From Pyropia yezoensis (Eukaryota > Rhodophyta > Bangiophyceae > Bangiales > Bangiaceae): a DNA stretch of 64,000 nt. The notes below the pieces were generated by a model that saw only the letters and a list, made by a program, of their open reading frames with translations, searched no databases and was not told where the DNA came from. The DNA lies in NCBI GenBank assembly GCA_009829735.1, contig CM020619.1, forward strand, positions 28,298,063 through 28,362,062. The letters are read 5' to 3'. A program made the position numbers and the translations under genes. The first letter of the stretch is position 1. Every line of letters begins with the position of its first letter. This document shows, piece by piece, positions 42,686 through 52,358 of the stretch.

Positions 42686-44917
42686 TTGGGAGCGCAGCCG
42701 GTAGCACCATCGCCTGCACCATCAGCAGCACCGACAGCGCCGGCCAGACGAGCGGAGTCCGCAGCCCGGGGGTCACCAGTGCTCCCACAGCCAGTGCCTG
42801 GCACCGAGGGCGGCTCTGCGGCTGCGTTGGGGAGGTGTGGCCCTGTCACCAATAACGACCCGTTAACCCGTCACATCCGCGCTGTGCAGACGGCCATGCG
42901 TGCCATTGTGCAAACGCATGTGTGCGACGTGAGGGACCTCGGCGACACCCACAGCGCCGCCAACGGGGGCGCCCGAAGCAGCAGCAGCAGCAGCAGCAGC
43001 CGCATCGGAGGAGGTGATGTTTGCCGAATTGGCCCCGACCTGCGTGGCGCTGTTCAGCTCGTTCTGACCGACACCCCTTACAACACCCGCCGTCTGCAAG
43101 CACTGCCCAACTCCCACTACGACAACCAGTCGGAGGACGTGCTGAAGGAGACCGTGTCGCGGATACACGACTGGGTTCGTCCTGGTGGGCACGTGCTACT
43201 CTTTTGCAGCCCGGTGCAGTTCCCGCTGTGGGTGAAGCGTCTGAGCGAGTTGGAGGACCCACTCCCGCCGACGGATGGTGACAAGGCAGCAGCCGTAGCT
43301 GCAGCTCCTGGCAGTGGGGAGGAACCAGTGTCGGGAGGTCAACGTGCGGCTGCTGCAGTGGCAGGGGCTGCAACCGATGCTGCCCCTGATGCGCCCAACG
43401 GTGCGGTCGCCGCTACGACCACAGGTCCGCCAAGGACGACGGACCGCTCAGCTGCCGGTAGCGGCGGGGGTTGTGACCGTAACCGCGGCAGTGGCGGCGG
43501 CGGGCGGGGCGGCTCGGAACCTTCTGTTGGAGAACAACGGCGGCGACGACGACGACGGGGAGCTACACCCGCTTTTCAGGTGGAAGCGTGCCCCCTGTTG
43601 GCCGTTCAGGGGCCCAACGCGTGGGCACCGACAAGGAAGTCGTCGACGATGATAACCAACCGGTACCAGTACGTGCTCCACGCAACCAGGACCGGTGCGA
43701 CCGCCGCGACTGCCTACCGGGCCGTTAATTACTGCACGTTCAACGCCGTCCCGTCGCGCTTCCCAGCGCACCAAAACGTCATTGACAACGTGGTTCCCCT
43801 GCGGGATGTCGAGGTCCTTCGCTGGACGCCGGGGCTGAGAGAGTCGGTTGGTAAGCCGCAGCAGCAGGAGCAGCGGCAGAGCACCGGGAGGCGGAACACT
43901 GACGGCGGCAGCGGGGGCGGCAGCGACAGCGGCAATGAGAACACGGACAGAGACGGGGACAATACGCAAAGGGGCTCCGACGACGGGGTCGACGACGACG
44001 GAGAAGTGCCTGACCCCAACGATGATGTCGGCGTCGAAGCGCTTGGCAGCGACGACGACGACGTGGATAACGACATTGCCGACGGCTCCGACACGGAGAG
44101 CGGCGACGAGGACGACACGGACGATGACGGCAACGACGAAGACGACGGAAGCGACGTGAACTGGAGCTTGGGCCCTCACAGACGCACGCAGCGCGGGGCA
44201 CGCCCCCCGGAACGGGTAGGCGGTGCCGGTCGTGGCAGCACGCGTGCACGTGCACGTGCGGGTGGTGGCGGTGCTGCCCCTACCGCGTCGGCGAGGGCGT
44301 CGGGAGGTGCTCCCGACGACGTCCCGCGTCGCGCTGGCCGACGCGCGGGTACTCGGCGTGCGTTGGACGCCGGTGCTCCGTCCAAGCAGGCCAAGCCGGG
44401 CTGCCCGCCGCATCCAACCTCCTCTGTGCAGCAGCATCAGGAGGAGCCGCAGCCGCAGCAGCAGCAGCAGCAGACGTCACCAATGTGTCCTCTTTTTCGT
44501 CCTGTTCACCGCAAGACACGCTCGCGGCGCGCCCTTGCGCCACGTGTCCGAAGCGAGCAGAAGTCTGTCCTATTCCTGTCAGAGTTGGTCATGCGAACGT
44601 CCAATGCGGACGACCTCGTCCTCGACATGTTTGCGGGCACGTGCTCCACCGCGATGGCCGCGATCAGGATGCCCAGCGGCCAGCATCGGCGCGTTGTTTG
44701 TGCCGACAGCGATGCGGCCGTCATTGCAGCGTCGCAGCCACGGCTGCTCCGAGAGTTTGTCAACCAGGTTGTTCGTGGCGGCCTCCGGTCGTGCCCCGAC
44801 GTCACTGCAGAGGTGGTGCACGCTTCGCGAGAGGTGCTGGCAGCCAATGAGGCCGCCGCCGTCGCTGCGAAAGGTGCTGCTGAAGGTGCTGGTGACCTGG
44901 TCGTGGCCAAGATGTAG
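42686..44917 (+). CDS. Beta-class DNA amino-methyltransferase (N4-cytosine/N6-adenine type), truncated by element A
   Basis: The catalytic motif TDTPYNTR (DTPY at 43070-43081, motif IV) comes first. SAM-binding DMFAGTCSTA (44624 onward, motif I), preceded by SEQKSVLFLSEL (motif X), comes near the end. This IV-then-X-I order defines the beta class of enzymes methylating exocyclic amino groups in DNA. A 500-residue middle holds acidic Asp/Glu repeats and a Gln run, far longer than bacterial relatives. The frame is open upstream of 42686 to the TGA at 42641, so the real start is unclear. The final Met-stop is made by the element A LTR at 44913; host coding ends at 44912. Bacterial or viral ancestry is inferred from the family. 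Confidence 0.75.
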   Translation: MGAQPVAPSPAPSAAPTAPARRAESAARGSPVLPQPVPGTEGGSAAALGRCGPVTNNDPLTRHIRAVQTAMRAIVQTHVCDVRDLGDTHSAANGGARSSSSSSSSRIGGGDVCRIGPDLRGAVQLVLTDTPYNTRRLQALPNSHYDNQSEDVLKETVSRIHDWVRPGGHVLLFCSPVQFPLWVKRLSELEDPLPPTDGDKAAAVAAAPGSGEEPVSGGQRAAAAVAGAATDAAPDAPNGAVAATTTGPPRTTDRSAAGSGGGCDRNRGSGGGGRGGSEPSVGEQRRRRRRRGATPAFQVEACPLLAVQGPNAWAPTRKSSTMITNRYQYVLHATRTGATAATAYRAVNYCTFNAVPSRFPAHQNVIDNVVPLRDVEVLRWTPGLRESVGKPQQQEQRQSTGRRNTDGGSGGGSDSGNENTDRDGDNTQRGSDDGVDDDGEVPDPNDDVGVEALGSDDDDVDNDIADGSDTESGDEDDTDDDGNDEDDGSDVNWSLGPHRRTQRGARPPERVGGAGRGSTRARARAGGGGAAPTASARASGGAPDDVPRRAGRRAGTRRALDAGAPSKQAKPGCPPHPTSSVQQHQEEPQPQQQQQQTSPMCPLFRPVHRKTRSRRALAPRVRSEQKSVLFLSELVMRTSNADDLVLDMFAGTCSTAMAAIRMPSGQHRRVVCADSDAAVIAASQPRLLREFVNQVVRGGLRSCPDVTAEVVHASREVLAANEAAAVAAKGAAEGAGDLVVAKM

Positions 44918-45274
44918 CAATATGGTTGTCCGTATTGTGACCCTAATATTAGGGGGGCTACTTCTAATCCTTAACTTCAATTTGAGAGTCCGAGCTGGTC
45001 ACGGTATCTATAAGTTACGTATGACCAGGGGGACTTGCATCTTGGGGTGGAGGGTAGTTAGTAGTGTCTCCGAGGGTTTATAACGAGGGGGCCGGTGGCG
45101 AATCCACCGCCGGCCAAGGTAGAACAACAAACCCCTCCCATTTGGGCTCCCATCTTGGTCCCGTGGCTTGCGCTCCAAGGACAGCAACCTTGGCCTCCCG
45201 GTGACGTTGGTGCCGATCCCCCTTGGTGAGTGTTCCCTGAGAGTGGACGTGCGACGGATTCCTATTGTGCTACA
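44913..45274 (+). repeat. Element A 5' LTR (362 bp)
   Basis: Bounded by TGTAGCA at 44913 and TGCTACA at 45268-45274, with the PBS one base after. The second LTR is not visible, so the limits rest on the terminal inverted repeat and the PBS. The leader from 45275 to 45499 contains no gene. Confidence 0.88.
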
Positions 45275-45275
45275 T

Positions 45276-45294
45276 TGGTGGAGCAGCAGGGGAC
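45276..45294 (+). other. Primer-binding site of element A
   Basis: TGGTGGAGCAGCAGGGGAC, identical to that of element B at 29215-29233. It directly follows the 5' LTR. Confidence 0.8.
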
Positions 45295-45499
45295 GGGTTT
45301 CCGTCACCCTTGTGGTGACGCCGTCTTCGGCCCTGGCACACGGATAGGGATCCGGTCGTTTTCTTGTACTCGTGGTGTTGCGACCTGATCGATTGTGTTG
45401 AGCTTTTACCTGTGACTGTGACCTACTGTTACTCTCCCCAATCTACCCCCTCGCTCTCGTATTCGTGGTGATCGTTGCGTCGGTTGACTGATTGTGACT

Positions 45500-47683
45500 A
45501 TGTCTACCCAAGAGACGGGGAACGTTCAAGATGACGGATCGGCGTCGACGCCGACTCCGGAGGTGACTACGGGAACCGGGATCGGGAACCCGATCGATAA
45601 CATTGAGACGCCAATGCTTTCCGGTGCCGGATCGACGTTTGGCACGGCTCGGACGGCAGGAGGCGGGGGCCCGCCTCAACTGTCGTCGACCGACCTCACT
45701 CCGCCGCCTCCTTCACCAGGGGATTCCCTGACGGCATCATTGGCCCGCATCGAGGCCCGGTTTTCCGGGCTCGACGCCCGTCAAGATCGGACGGAGGACG
45801 CAATGGCAGTGTTGATGTCAACACGGCACACGACGGGACCCCGTCGTGTTCCTCCCACACCGGTACGGTTCGAACCGGCCGGACTACTTTCGGAGTCCAC
45901 CAGGGTCAATCTCGGGGTTGCTACTCCTGGACAACCCCCGGACACAAGGGGGTATGGGTCCGACTCGTCGGCAGAGTTGGAACGGAGTCACACGGAGCGA
46001 TACGCTCGGAGCACCCGAAGCGGACTCCGCGGACACGACCCGGCGGATACGTACGCCGGGGGAGAGTCGGTTATTGGGGGAGGGGGTACCCTCTCGCAGT
46101 ACCCCCACGACGAAGGAGGCCAGGCAACTCGGGTTCCCGAGGTGCCGACGCCTGAAGTACCATCTTCAGTGGTGGAAGCTATGACCGCGCAGGTAACTGC
46201 GAGCCTACTGAAGCGGATGGAGTCCGATGCGTTCGCTCATCAACTGGCTAAGCGACTGGATATCCAGGACGCTGACACGGAGATCGTCAACGAGGTCTTC
46301 CGGTCGGTTCTTACTCCGGAACGTTATCGTTTGGAGGACCGCTCTACCACCGTATCGGAATCGATGCGTACTACGTCGCATCGGGCGATCCGCTCTATGC
46401 AGACCCTTATGAAGGGAGTCCCTATGTTCGGGGGGCCGAACGGACGCCCGTTGGCAGTCATCGGCTTCTTGACTAGCTTCAAGGCAGCCGCAGACAAGGC
46501 GCTCGTTAACGAGGGGCTGGCCCTGGAGATCCTCCCGTTCTTTGTTGATGAACGGGTGCGAGGCATTCTTCGCCAGGCATCCCCGATGCCGGGAATGAGG
46601 GTCGCGGCCACCCCCATGGATTACCGTGGGATATTGAAGGAGCTGCTGAGCAGCTACCTCAGTGAGGACAAGTGCGAGGACCACTATCGGGCCCTTCGCA
46701 CTGCCACCGCCCAGTCCTGGGAGGATGAGGAGATGTTTGGACGCCGGATCCAAGAGCTCGACTACGAGCTGGGGAAGCTCCTCGGAGAAGGGGAGCTACG
46801 GGCCATCCTGTTCGCAGGAGTACCCAACTACGTGCGGATATCCGCACGGGGCGCCAACACGGCACGGACGAACTTCAGTCGACTGATGCATATGTGCAAG
46901 TCCCTAGGGGACGCCTACCGGGTTCTACACCCGGAGTGTGCCTTGGCCCCGAAGCCCAAGGGTGAGGGAGGCAAGCCCAGTCTTACCCCGGTACCGAGGC
47001 AAGAGAAGGTGGAACGTAAGGCCGCACCAGTACTGGTGGCGACCGAACATACCCCTATTGGTGAGGATGACCCTCTAGTCGACCAACAGGGCCACCTGTT
47101 GCTACCGGCGACGCCGGTGATTGATGAACATGGTACGGTAGCGTACATCGCCCCGGCTGGAACCCAGTTCCAGGTCAAAGAAGGAACGGGACGGCGCGTC
47201 CCGTATGTGCGGACTACGGGGTACTCCCCAGTGACGGGTAACCCTCACCAACCCTTGCCAACATGGGCGGTGCGCACGGAGGCACCTCCGCAGATTGCGG
47301 GCCGACCCAACCGGTTGGGGGAGTCCATGTTCCGGTTGACCCAAGGACCCAAGGCCTACCAGGGAGCAGGCACTCGGGCGCCCGAGGGAGGCAACCGTAG
47401 CTACGTGGCTACCCCGATGCGAACTCAAGGGGGGACCGGCACGTCCGGGTGTATGTTGTGTGGGGATCCCCAGCACTGGGTGTCTTCCTGCCCACTCATC
47501 CCCGAGGAGTCTCGGCGGGCAGCGGCGCAACGCAAGGCATCCACCGGGGGGTATCCCGCCCGAGCACCCGGACCCGCACCGGGTAGGCAGCCAGCTCCAG
47601 GTGGAGTACTGGCCGTCGAGGGGGCACCTCCTCAGCCGGATGTCCCGGCGGACAGCACCCTACCAAGGGCGGGAAACGAGTAA
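45500..47683 (+). CDS. gag: Element A Gag (727 aa)
   Basis: I choose ATG 45500 (MSTQETGN). The N-terminal ~230 residues are Ser/Thr/Pro/Gly-rich. A capsid-like alpha-helical region follows (GPNGRPLAVIGFLTSFKAAA, SSYLSEDKCEDHYRAL, RRIQELDYELGKLL). Near the C-terminus is a CCHC zinc knuckle CMLCGDPQHWVSSC. It ends ...RAGNE-TAA at 47681-47683. The pol ATG follows 8 bases later in the -1 frame. Copy 1 is frameshifted, so this is the reference copy. Confidence 0.95.
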   Translation: MSTQETGNVQDDGSASTPTPEVTTGTGIGNPIDNIETPMLSGAGSTFGTARTAGGGGPPQLSSTDLTPPPPSPGDSLTASLARIEARFSGLDARQDRTEDAMAVLMSTRHTTGPRRVPPTPVRFEPAGLLSESTRVNLGVATPGQPPDTRGYGSDSSAELERSHTERYARSTRSGLRGHDPADTYAGGESVIGGGGTLSQYPHDEGGQATRVPEVPTPEVPSSVVEAMTAQVTASLLKRMESDAFAHQLAKRLDIQDADTEIVNEVFRSVLTPERYRLEDRSTTVSESMRTTSHRAIRSMQTLMKGVPMFGGPNGRPLAVIGFLTSFKAAADKALVNEGLALEILPFFVDERVRGILRQASPMPGMRVAATPMDYRGILKELLSSYLSEDKCEDHYRALRTATAQSWEDEEMFGRRIQELDYELGKLLGEGELRAILFAGVPNYVRISARGANTARTNFSRLMHMCKSLGDAYRVLHPECALAPKPKGEGGKPSLTPVPRQEKVERKAAPVLVATEHTPIGEDDPLVDQQGHLLLPATPVIDEHGTVAYIAPAGTQFQVKEGTGRRVPYVRTTGYSPVTGNPHQPLPTWAVRTEAPPQIAGRPNRLGESMFRLTQGPKAYQGAGTRAPEGGNRSYVATPMRTQGGTGTSGCMLCGDPQHWVSSCPLIPEESRRAAAQRKASTGGYPARAPGPAPGRQPAPGGVLAVEGAPPQPDVPADSTLPRAGNE

Positions 47684-47691
47684 GAGGAAGG

Positions 47692-50600
47692 ATGACCGGG
47701 GGGCGCTGGGGTTACCCAAGCAAGCCACCCCGGAGTACCGCGGGGAAAGCCCCACGGAGAGCGCGGTTGAGCCGACGCCGCATCAACCCCCGGGTACACC
47801 TTCCGGCCCCGACGACACGGCGTCAGGGGATTGATGACCAACCTCCAAGGTTGGGAGGAGAGGACGGGAAGCCCCGTCACGTTGAACCAGACAAGGGCCC
47901 TGTTCAGGATGCCCGAGCTACACCGGATATCGGTGTAGGACATGTGTTGTTTACCTTGGAGAACTTCAAGGTATCAGCCACACTGGGGGTTGACCCCCAG
48001 TCGACACGATCGTACTACCCTGTACTGGACACAGGGGCTGGACCCAACCTTATCCGGAAGGATACCCTCCCGGACAAGTGGCTTCCACGAGTCAGAGTGA
48101 CTCGGGGACCCACCATCAAGGACGCGAATGGTCGACTCATTCGTACGACCGCAGCGATGTCGCTGCAGGTTACCATCGGGGATCTCACCACGGAAGTTGA
48201 CTTCCTGGTATGTGAAACGCTATCGGTGCCCTGCATACTGGGGTGCACCTTCATCAACGTTCACGTTGATGCAATCCGGCCAGGCCGGAGGACCGTCGAG
48301 CTTCAAGAAGCCGACGGGACGAAGCGAGGACATACGGCTATCGTCAGGGACCTGACGCTACAAGGAAGCCACGTTAACGTGGCTGAGGTGTACGCAAGCG
48401 TCGAGCCGAAGACACTTCGGTTGGCCAAGCGAACTCGCTTTGAGCCGTTGTCAGAGACAGTCCTCCCGGTTAACTGCGACCTCGCAGGCATCTGCAGAGT
48501 CCAGTCCAACCTACGGACGTACAAGCGCCATGGGTTGACCATGGCCAACGGTCTCATAGACCTCCCAGCAGGAGGGTCGTCCCTCCTAGTGATGGCGAAC
48601 TATCGCCGTAAGGCAGTCACCCTCCCGAAGGGAACTATCCTCGGGATTGCCGAACTCTACGAAGGAGATATCCTTACCCCTGATAAGGAAGGTCAAGTGG
48701 AACCACTTGAAGTACTGGCGGTCGCCGAGACCACCGAGCGACAGCAACCCAATGACGGGAAGCCTAACCCATCGGCGGCTCCGGCGGACCTGCCGCCAAA
48801 GGACCAAGAGGCCTTGAAGGCACTGGCCGAGGCTGACCTCGACCACCTTCCCCCTTCGGTAGCCGAAGGGGTACGACGGATGCTAAGAAAGCATGACGTT
48901 ATGTGGACAGGCGGGGCCTTGGGGACCATCGGGGCAACCCAACATCGTATAGACCTGGTACCAGGCGCACGACCCGCCCGCTCACAACCGCACCGAGCGG
49001 GACCTATGCAACGAGAGATCGTTGATGGAGAAGTGAAGAGGATGAGTGAAGCTAAGGTGATCCGACCTTCGATGTCGGAATGGGGTGCCCCAGTCGTTAT
49101 TGTGCCGAAGAAGGATCAAACCCCTCGGTTTTGCATCGATTATCGACGCCTCAACTTGGTTACCAAGAAGGACTCATACCCTCTACCAAGGATGGATGAA
49201 TGCATCGACTCCCTGGGGGAGGCTACGGTGTTTACCACCATCGACTGCAATGCCGGATACTGGCAGATCCCGGTGGCGGACGAGGATATCCCCAAGACGG
49301 CATTCGTCTGTCACAGTGGAGTGTACGAGTTCCTAAGGATGCCCTTCGGATTGTCCAACGCCCCCGCTACATTCCAGCGGGCTATCGACATCATACTGTC
49401 GGGGGTGCAGTGGCGTAACTGCCTAGTGTACCTCGATGACGTCATCGTCTTCTCGCGTAACATGGATGACCATGTACAACATGTTGACGAGGTACTCACC
49501 CTCTTGAGGAACGCCGGGGTAACCCTGCGTCTGAAGAAGTGCGCCTTCTTCCAACAGACGGTCGAATATCTGGGCCACCAGATAACCCCTGGTAAACTAG
49601 GGGTACTCGAAGCCAATACCCGGGCACTCCGGGATGCCCGGTTCCCTAACACCCAGACGCAGCTCAAGAGCTTCCTGGGAATGTGCAATGTATACCGACG
49701 GTTCGTCAAGGACTTCGCTCGGATAGCTAAACCGTTAACGGTTCTTACGAGCAGTACCTTACCCAAGGTACTCCAACCCCCTTCGCCTAGCGAAGAGGAG
49801 GCATTCGAGTCGCTGAAGCGAGCCCTACTAGCCCCACCCGTCCTTGCGTTACCGCATAGACGGGGTACCTTCGTCATCGATGTCGATGCGTGTGATACAC
49901 AAGTGGGATGCACCCTGTTACAGGGAGAGACGTTGATAGGTACCGACAACGTTATCCCGGACCTACGTCCGGTAGGGTACTTCAGCCGGACACTCAACCC
50001 GGCTGAGCGGAACTATAGTGCCACCGAGCGTGAATGCCTCGGAGTTATATGGGCAGTGCAACTGCTCCGTCCATACCTGGAGGGCTCCAGGTTCATCGTG
50101 AGGTCCGACCACGAACCCCTACGATGGCTCCTCAACCTTGGTGACAAGGATTCCGATAGCCATGGGAGGCTAGCCCGATGGAGGCTGAAGATGGCCGAGC
50201 ACGACTACCGCACGGTGTATAAGGCTGGGTCAACCCACCACCTCGGAGACGCGTTGTCTCGACTCGACACCCCGAGCGGGGATACCCGCCCGGTGGACGA
50301 GGACATCCCGGTAGTACCGGTGTGCATGGTGGGTAATGCTACCCAGGGTATGGCTGACCATACCATGGCACACCTTGCGTGCCCATTGACCCTCGCGGAC
50401 TTCCGCGAGGCACAGGCCAACGACGATGACTGTAGACGTCATCGTGCTAACCTCCTGGCCGGTACGGCCGGCATCTTCTCCGAGAACGAAGACGGACTCA
50501 TATACCGGCGGGCACCCGCCGATGGACGACATCACGTCGTGGTTCCCGTGTCCTTACGGCAAGCCGTCATGGAACGAGAACATGAGAACCCTACAGCCGG

Positions 50601-51858
50601 ACACCCGGGGGGTTCACGTATGTTCGCAGCAATGCGAAGGTTCTTCTACTGGCCAGCAATGGCCGTCGACGTGGTCGACCACGTAAGGGGATGCCACCCC
50701 TGTGCACGTAACCGCATGAGTCTACATAGGCGGGCGTCTGCCATGAAGCTATTCCCACCTGATGGGCCCAACGAGCAAGTCGCTATCGACATACTCGGGC
50801 CACTTCCGATAACGGAAGAAGGGAACAGGTACATCCTGGTCATGTCTGACCGCTTCACTAAGCTGTCAAGAGCGGCAGCCATCCCGAATGATACGGCATA
50901 CACGACCATGAACGGAGTGGTTGACCACTGGATCAGTGCATACGGAGTCATGAAGCAACTCCTCTCCGATAACGGAGCAAACCTTACGTCGGCATTCTGC
51001 ACTAAGGTCCTGGGCATGTTCGGTATCGAACCACGTCGGGCATCCGACTACCACCCGCAGTCCAACGGGCAGGTAGAGCGGTTCAACCGCACCATCGTAA
51101 AGATGCTACAGTGCTACGTGGCCGAGCACACGAACACTTGGGACAGGCTTCTGTCCGTACTCACCCTGGCATACAATGCCAGGCCACATCGGAGCACAAA
51201 CATTGCTCCGCTGGAGTGGGTCATGCCACTAGGCGTCGGTAACCTGACGCTGCCACCCGGCAGGTGCACTCGGTATGATACACCGAAGGGCCTACCCGCC
51301 GAACGCATCCACCTAGCTTGGTTGGCCAAGCTATCGTGGATGATTCCTAAGCTCAAGGGTGCCCTTGACAGAACACAACTTCGATATAAGAAGAACTTCG
51401 ACGCCCGACTACGGGTGCGCAACGCAACCCTGGTAACAGGTGACTGGGTCTACATCAGACACCAGAAGTTCCGGGGGAACAAGCTTATGCAACCGGTCAA
51501 GGGACCGTACCAGATCCTCCACAGAGATGACCACTCTGTTATCTTACACTCCGATACGGAGATTCAACGCATCAGCATGAATGATGTCACACCTGCTCCG
51601 ATGCCGGAACAGCCTCAGCCGGTACCGGCTGGGTTGCTACATGAAGCTCTTACAACCCACCGGTCAGATGACCCGGTGGGACCGGATGGGATTCCATACC
51701 AAGTAGAGAGCGTGGTCGGACACACCGACCCGGACCTACCAGGACCCTGGTACGTCAAGGTTATGTGGGTCGGATACGACTCACCCACCTGGGAACAGGC
51801 GGCAAATATACCCCGCCAACTCCTCATGCCGTACATGAGGCGACGACGCCTACTGTAA
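47692..51858 (+). CDS. pol: Element A Pol polyprotein (1388 aa)
   Basis: Protease DTGAG (D113), reverse transcriptase YLDD (from residue 580), RNase H (FVIDVDA, TERECLGV, RSDHEP), integrase with HHCC finger and catalytic D1033, D1093 and E1129 (the last two 35 residues apart), GPY/F (KGPYQIL), and a C-terminal chromodomain ending near the stop. The start ATGACCGG matches the start context of element B pol and is in the same relative frame to gag. Five C at 47787-47791 (four in copy 1) set the frame of the first 33 codons. The element looks capable of coding complete Gag and Pol here. Confidence 0.95.
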   Translation: MTGGRWGYPSKPPRSTAGKAPRRARLSRRRINPRVHLPAPTTRRQGIDDQPPRLGGEDGKPRHVEPDKGPVQDARATPDIGVGHVLFTLENFKVSATLGVDPQSTRSYYPVLDTGAGPNLIRKDTLPDKWLPRVRVTRGPTIKDANGRLIRTTAAMSLQVTIGDLTTEVDFLVCETLSVPCILGCTFINVHVDAIRPGRRTVELQEADGTKRGHTAIVRDLTLQGSHVNVAEVYASVEPKTLRLAKRTRFEPLSETVLPVNCDLAGICRVQSNLRTYKRHGLTMANGLIDLPAGGSSLLVMANYRRKAVTLPKGTILGIAELYEGDILTPDKEGQVEPLEVLAVAETTERQQPNDGKPNPSAAPADLPPKDQEALKALAEADLDHLPPSVAEGVRRMLRKHDVMWTGGALGTIGATQHRIDLVPGARPARSQPHRAGPMQREIVDGEVKRMSEAKVIRPSMSEWGAPVVIVPKKDQTPRFCIDYRRLNLVTKKDSYPLPRMDECIDSLGEATVFTTIDCNAGYWQIPVADEDIPKTAFVCHSGVYEFLRMPFGLSNAPATFQRAIDIILSGVQWRNCLVYLDDVIVFSRNMDDHVQHVDEVLTLLRNAGVTLRLKKCAFFQQTVEYLGHQITPGKLGVLEANTRALRDARFPNTQTQLKSFLGMCNVYRRFVKDFARIAKPLTVLTSSTLPKVLQPPSPSEEEAFESLKRALLAPPVLALPHRRGTFVIDVDACDTQVGCTLLQGETLIGTDNVIPDLRPVGYFSRTLNPAERNYSATERECLGVIWAVQLLRPYLEGSRFIVRSDHEPLRWLLNLGDKDSDSHGRLARWRLKMAEHDYRTVYKAGSTHHLGDALSRLDTPSGDTRPVDEDIPVVPVCMVGNATQGMADHTMAHLACPLTLADFREAQANDDDCRRHRANLLAGTAGIFSENEDGLIYRRAPADGRHHVVVPVSLRQAVMEREHENPTAGHPGGSRMFAAMRRFFYWPAMAVDVVDHVRGCHPCARNRMSLHRRASAMKLFPPDGPNEQVAIDILGPLPITEEGNRYILVMSDRFTKLSRAAAIPNDTAYTTMNGVVDHWISAYGVMKQLLSDNGANLTSAFCTKVLGMFGIEPRRASDYHPQSNGQVERFNRTIVKMLQCYVAEHTNTWDRLLSVLTLAYNARPHRSTNIAPLEWVMPLGVGNLTLPPGRCTRYDTPKGLPAERIHLAWLAKLSWMIPKLKGALDRTQLRYKKNFDARLRVRNATLVTGDWVYIRHQKFRGNKLMQPVKGPYQILHRDDHSVILHSDTEIQRISMNDVTPAPMPEQPQPVPAGLLHEALTTHRSDDPVGPDGIPYQVESVVGHTDPDLPGPWYVKVMWVGYDSPTWEQAANIPRQLLMPYMRRRRLL

Positions 51859-51937
51859 CAACCCAACCGACACCGACTTCGGCTGTTGGGGGGTGAGGCT
51901 TATACCTACTAAGTAGGGTGTGACGTGGGTACGGCAG

Positions 51938-52049
51938 ACTTAGGTTTCTAAGTCAAATCAGACTTAGGTTTCTAAGTCGAACCAAACTTAGGTTTCTAAG
52001 TCGAACCAAGCTTAGGTAACTAAGTAGAGCTAAGCTTAGGTAACTAAGT
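51938..52049. repeat. Five 24-bp palindromic repeats, copy 2
   Basis: Reverse-complement counterpart of 2862-2973, with units 24 bp apart (three ACTTAGGTTTCTAAGT, two GCTTAGGTAACTAAGT). The pair of 21-bp GGGAGG/CCTCCC hairpins follows at 52127-52183. The whole spacer between pol and the antisense ORF is 51859-52358. Confidence 0.9.
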
Positions 52050-52358
52050 AAAACCTGAACCTCAATAAGTTAACTTAAAGGTAAAGGCTAACTCCGATAA
52101 TATCGAAGTAACTAGGGAGCTTACACGGGAGGATGACCTCCCCAAGCCAAGACACCAAGTGAGGGAGGATGACCTCCCCAAGCATGAACCTACCGGAAGA
52201 AGTTGGACGGGAGCAAGGCACCACTGAGCCAGAAGGGGTACTCCCCAGGGCAGCAAACAGAGGCAAGCAATGCCCCCAAAGGGGATGAGTTTATACTCAC
52301 TACTACCCGGCTACCATAAGGGTTGCCGGGGCCCTCCCCGCACAAACAATAGCACTCC

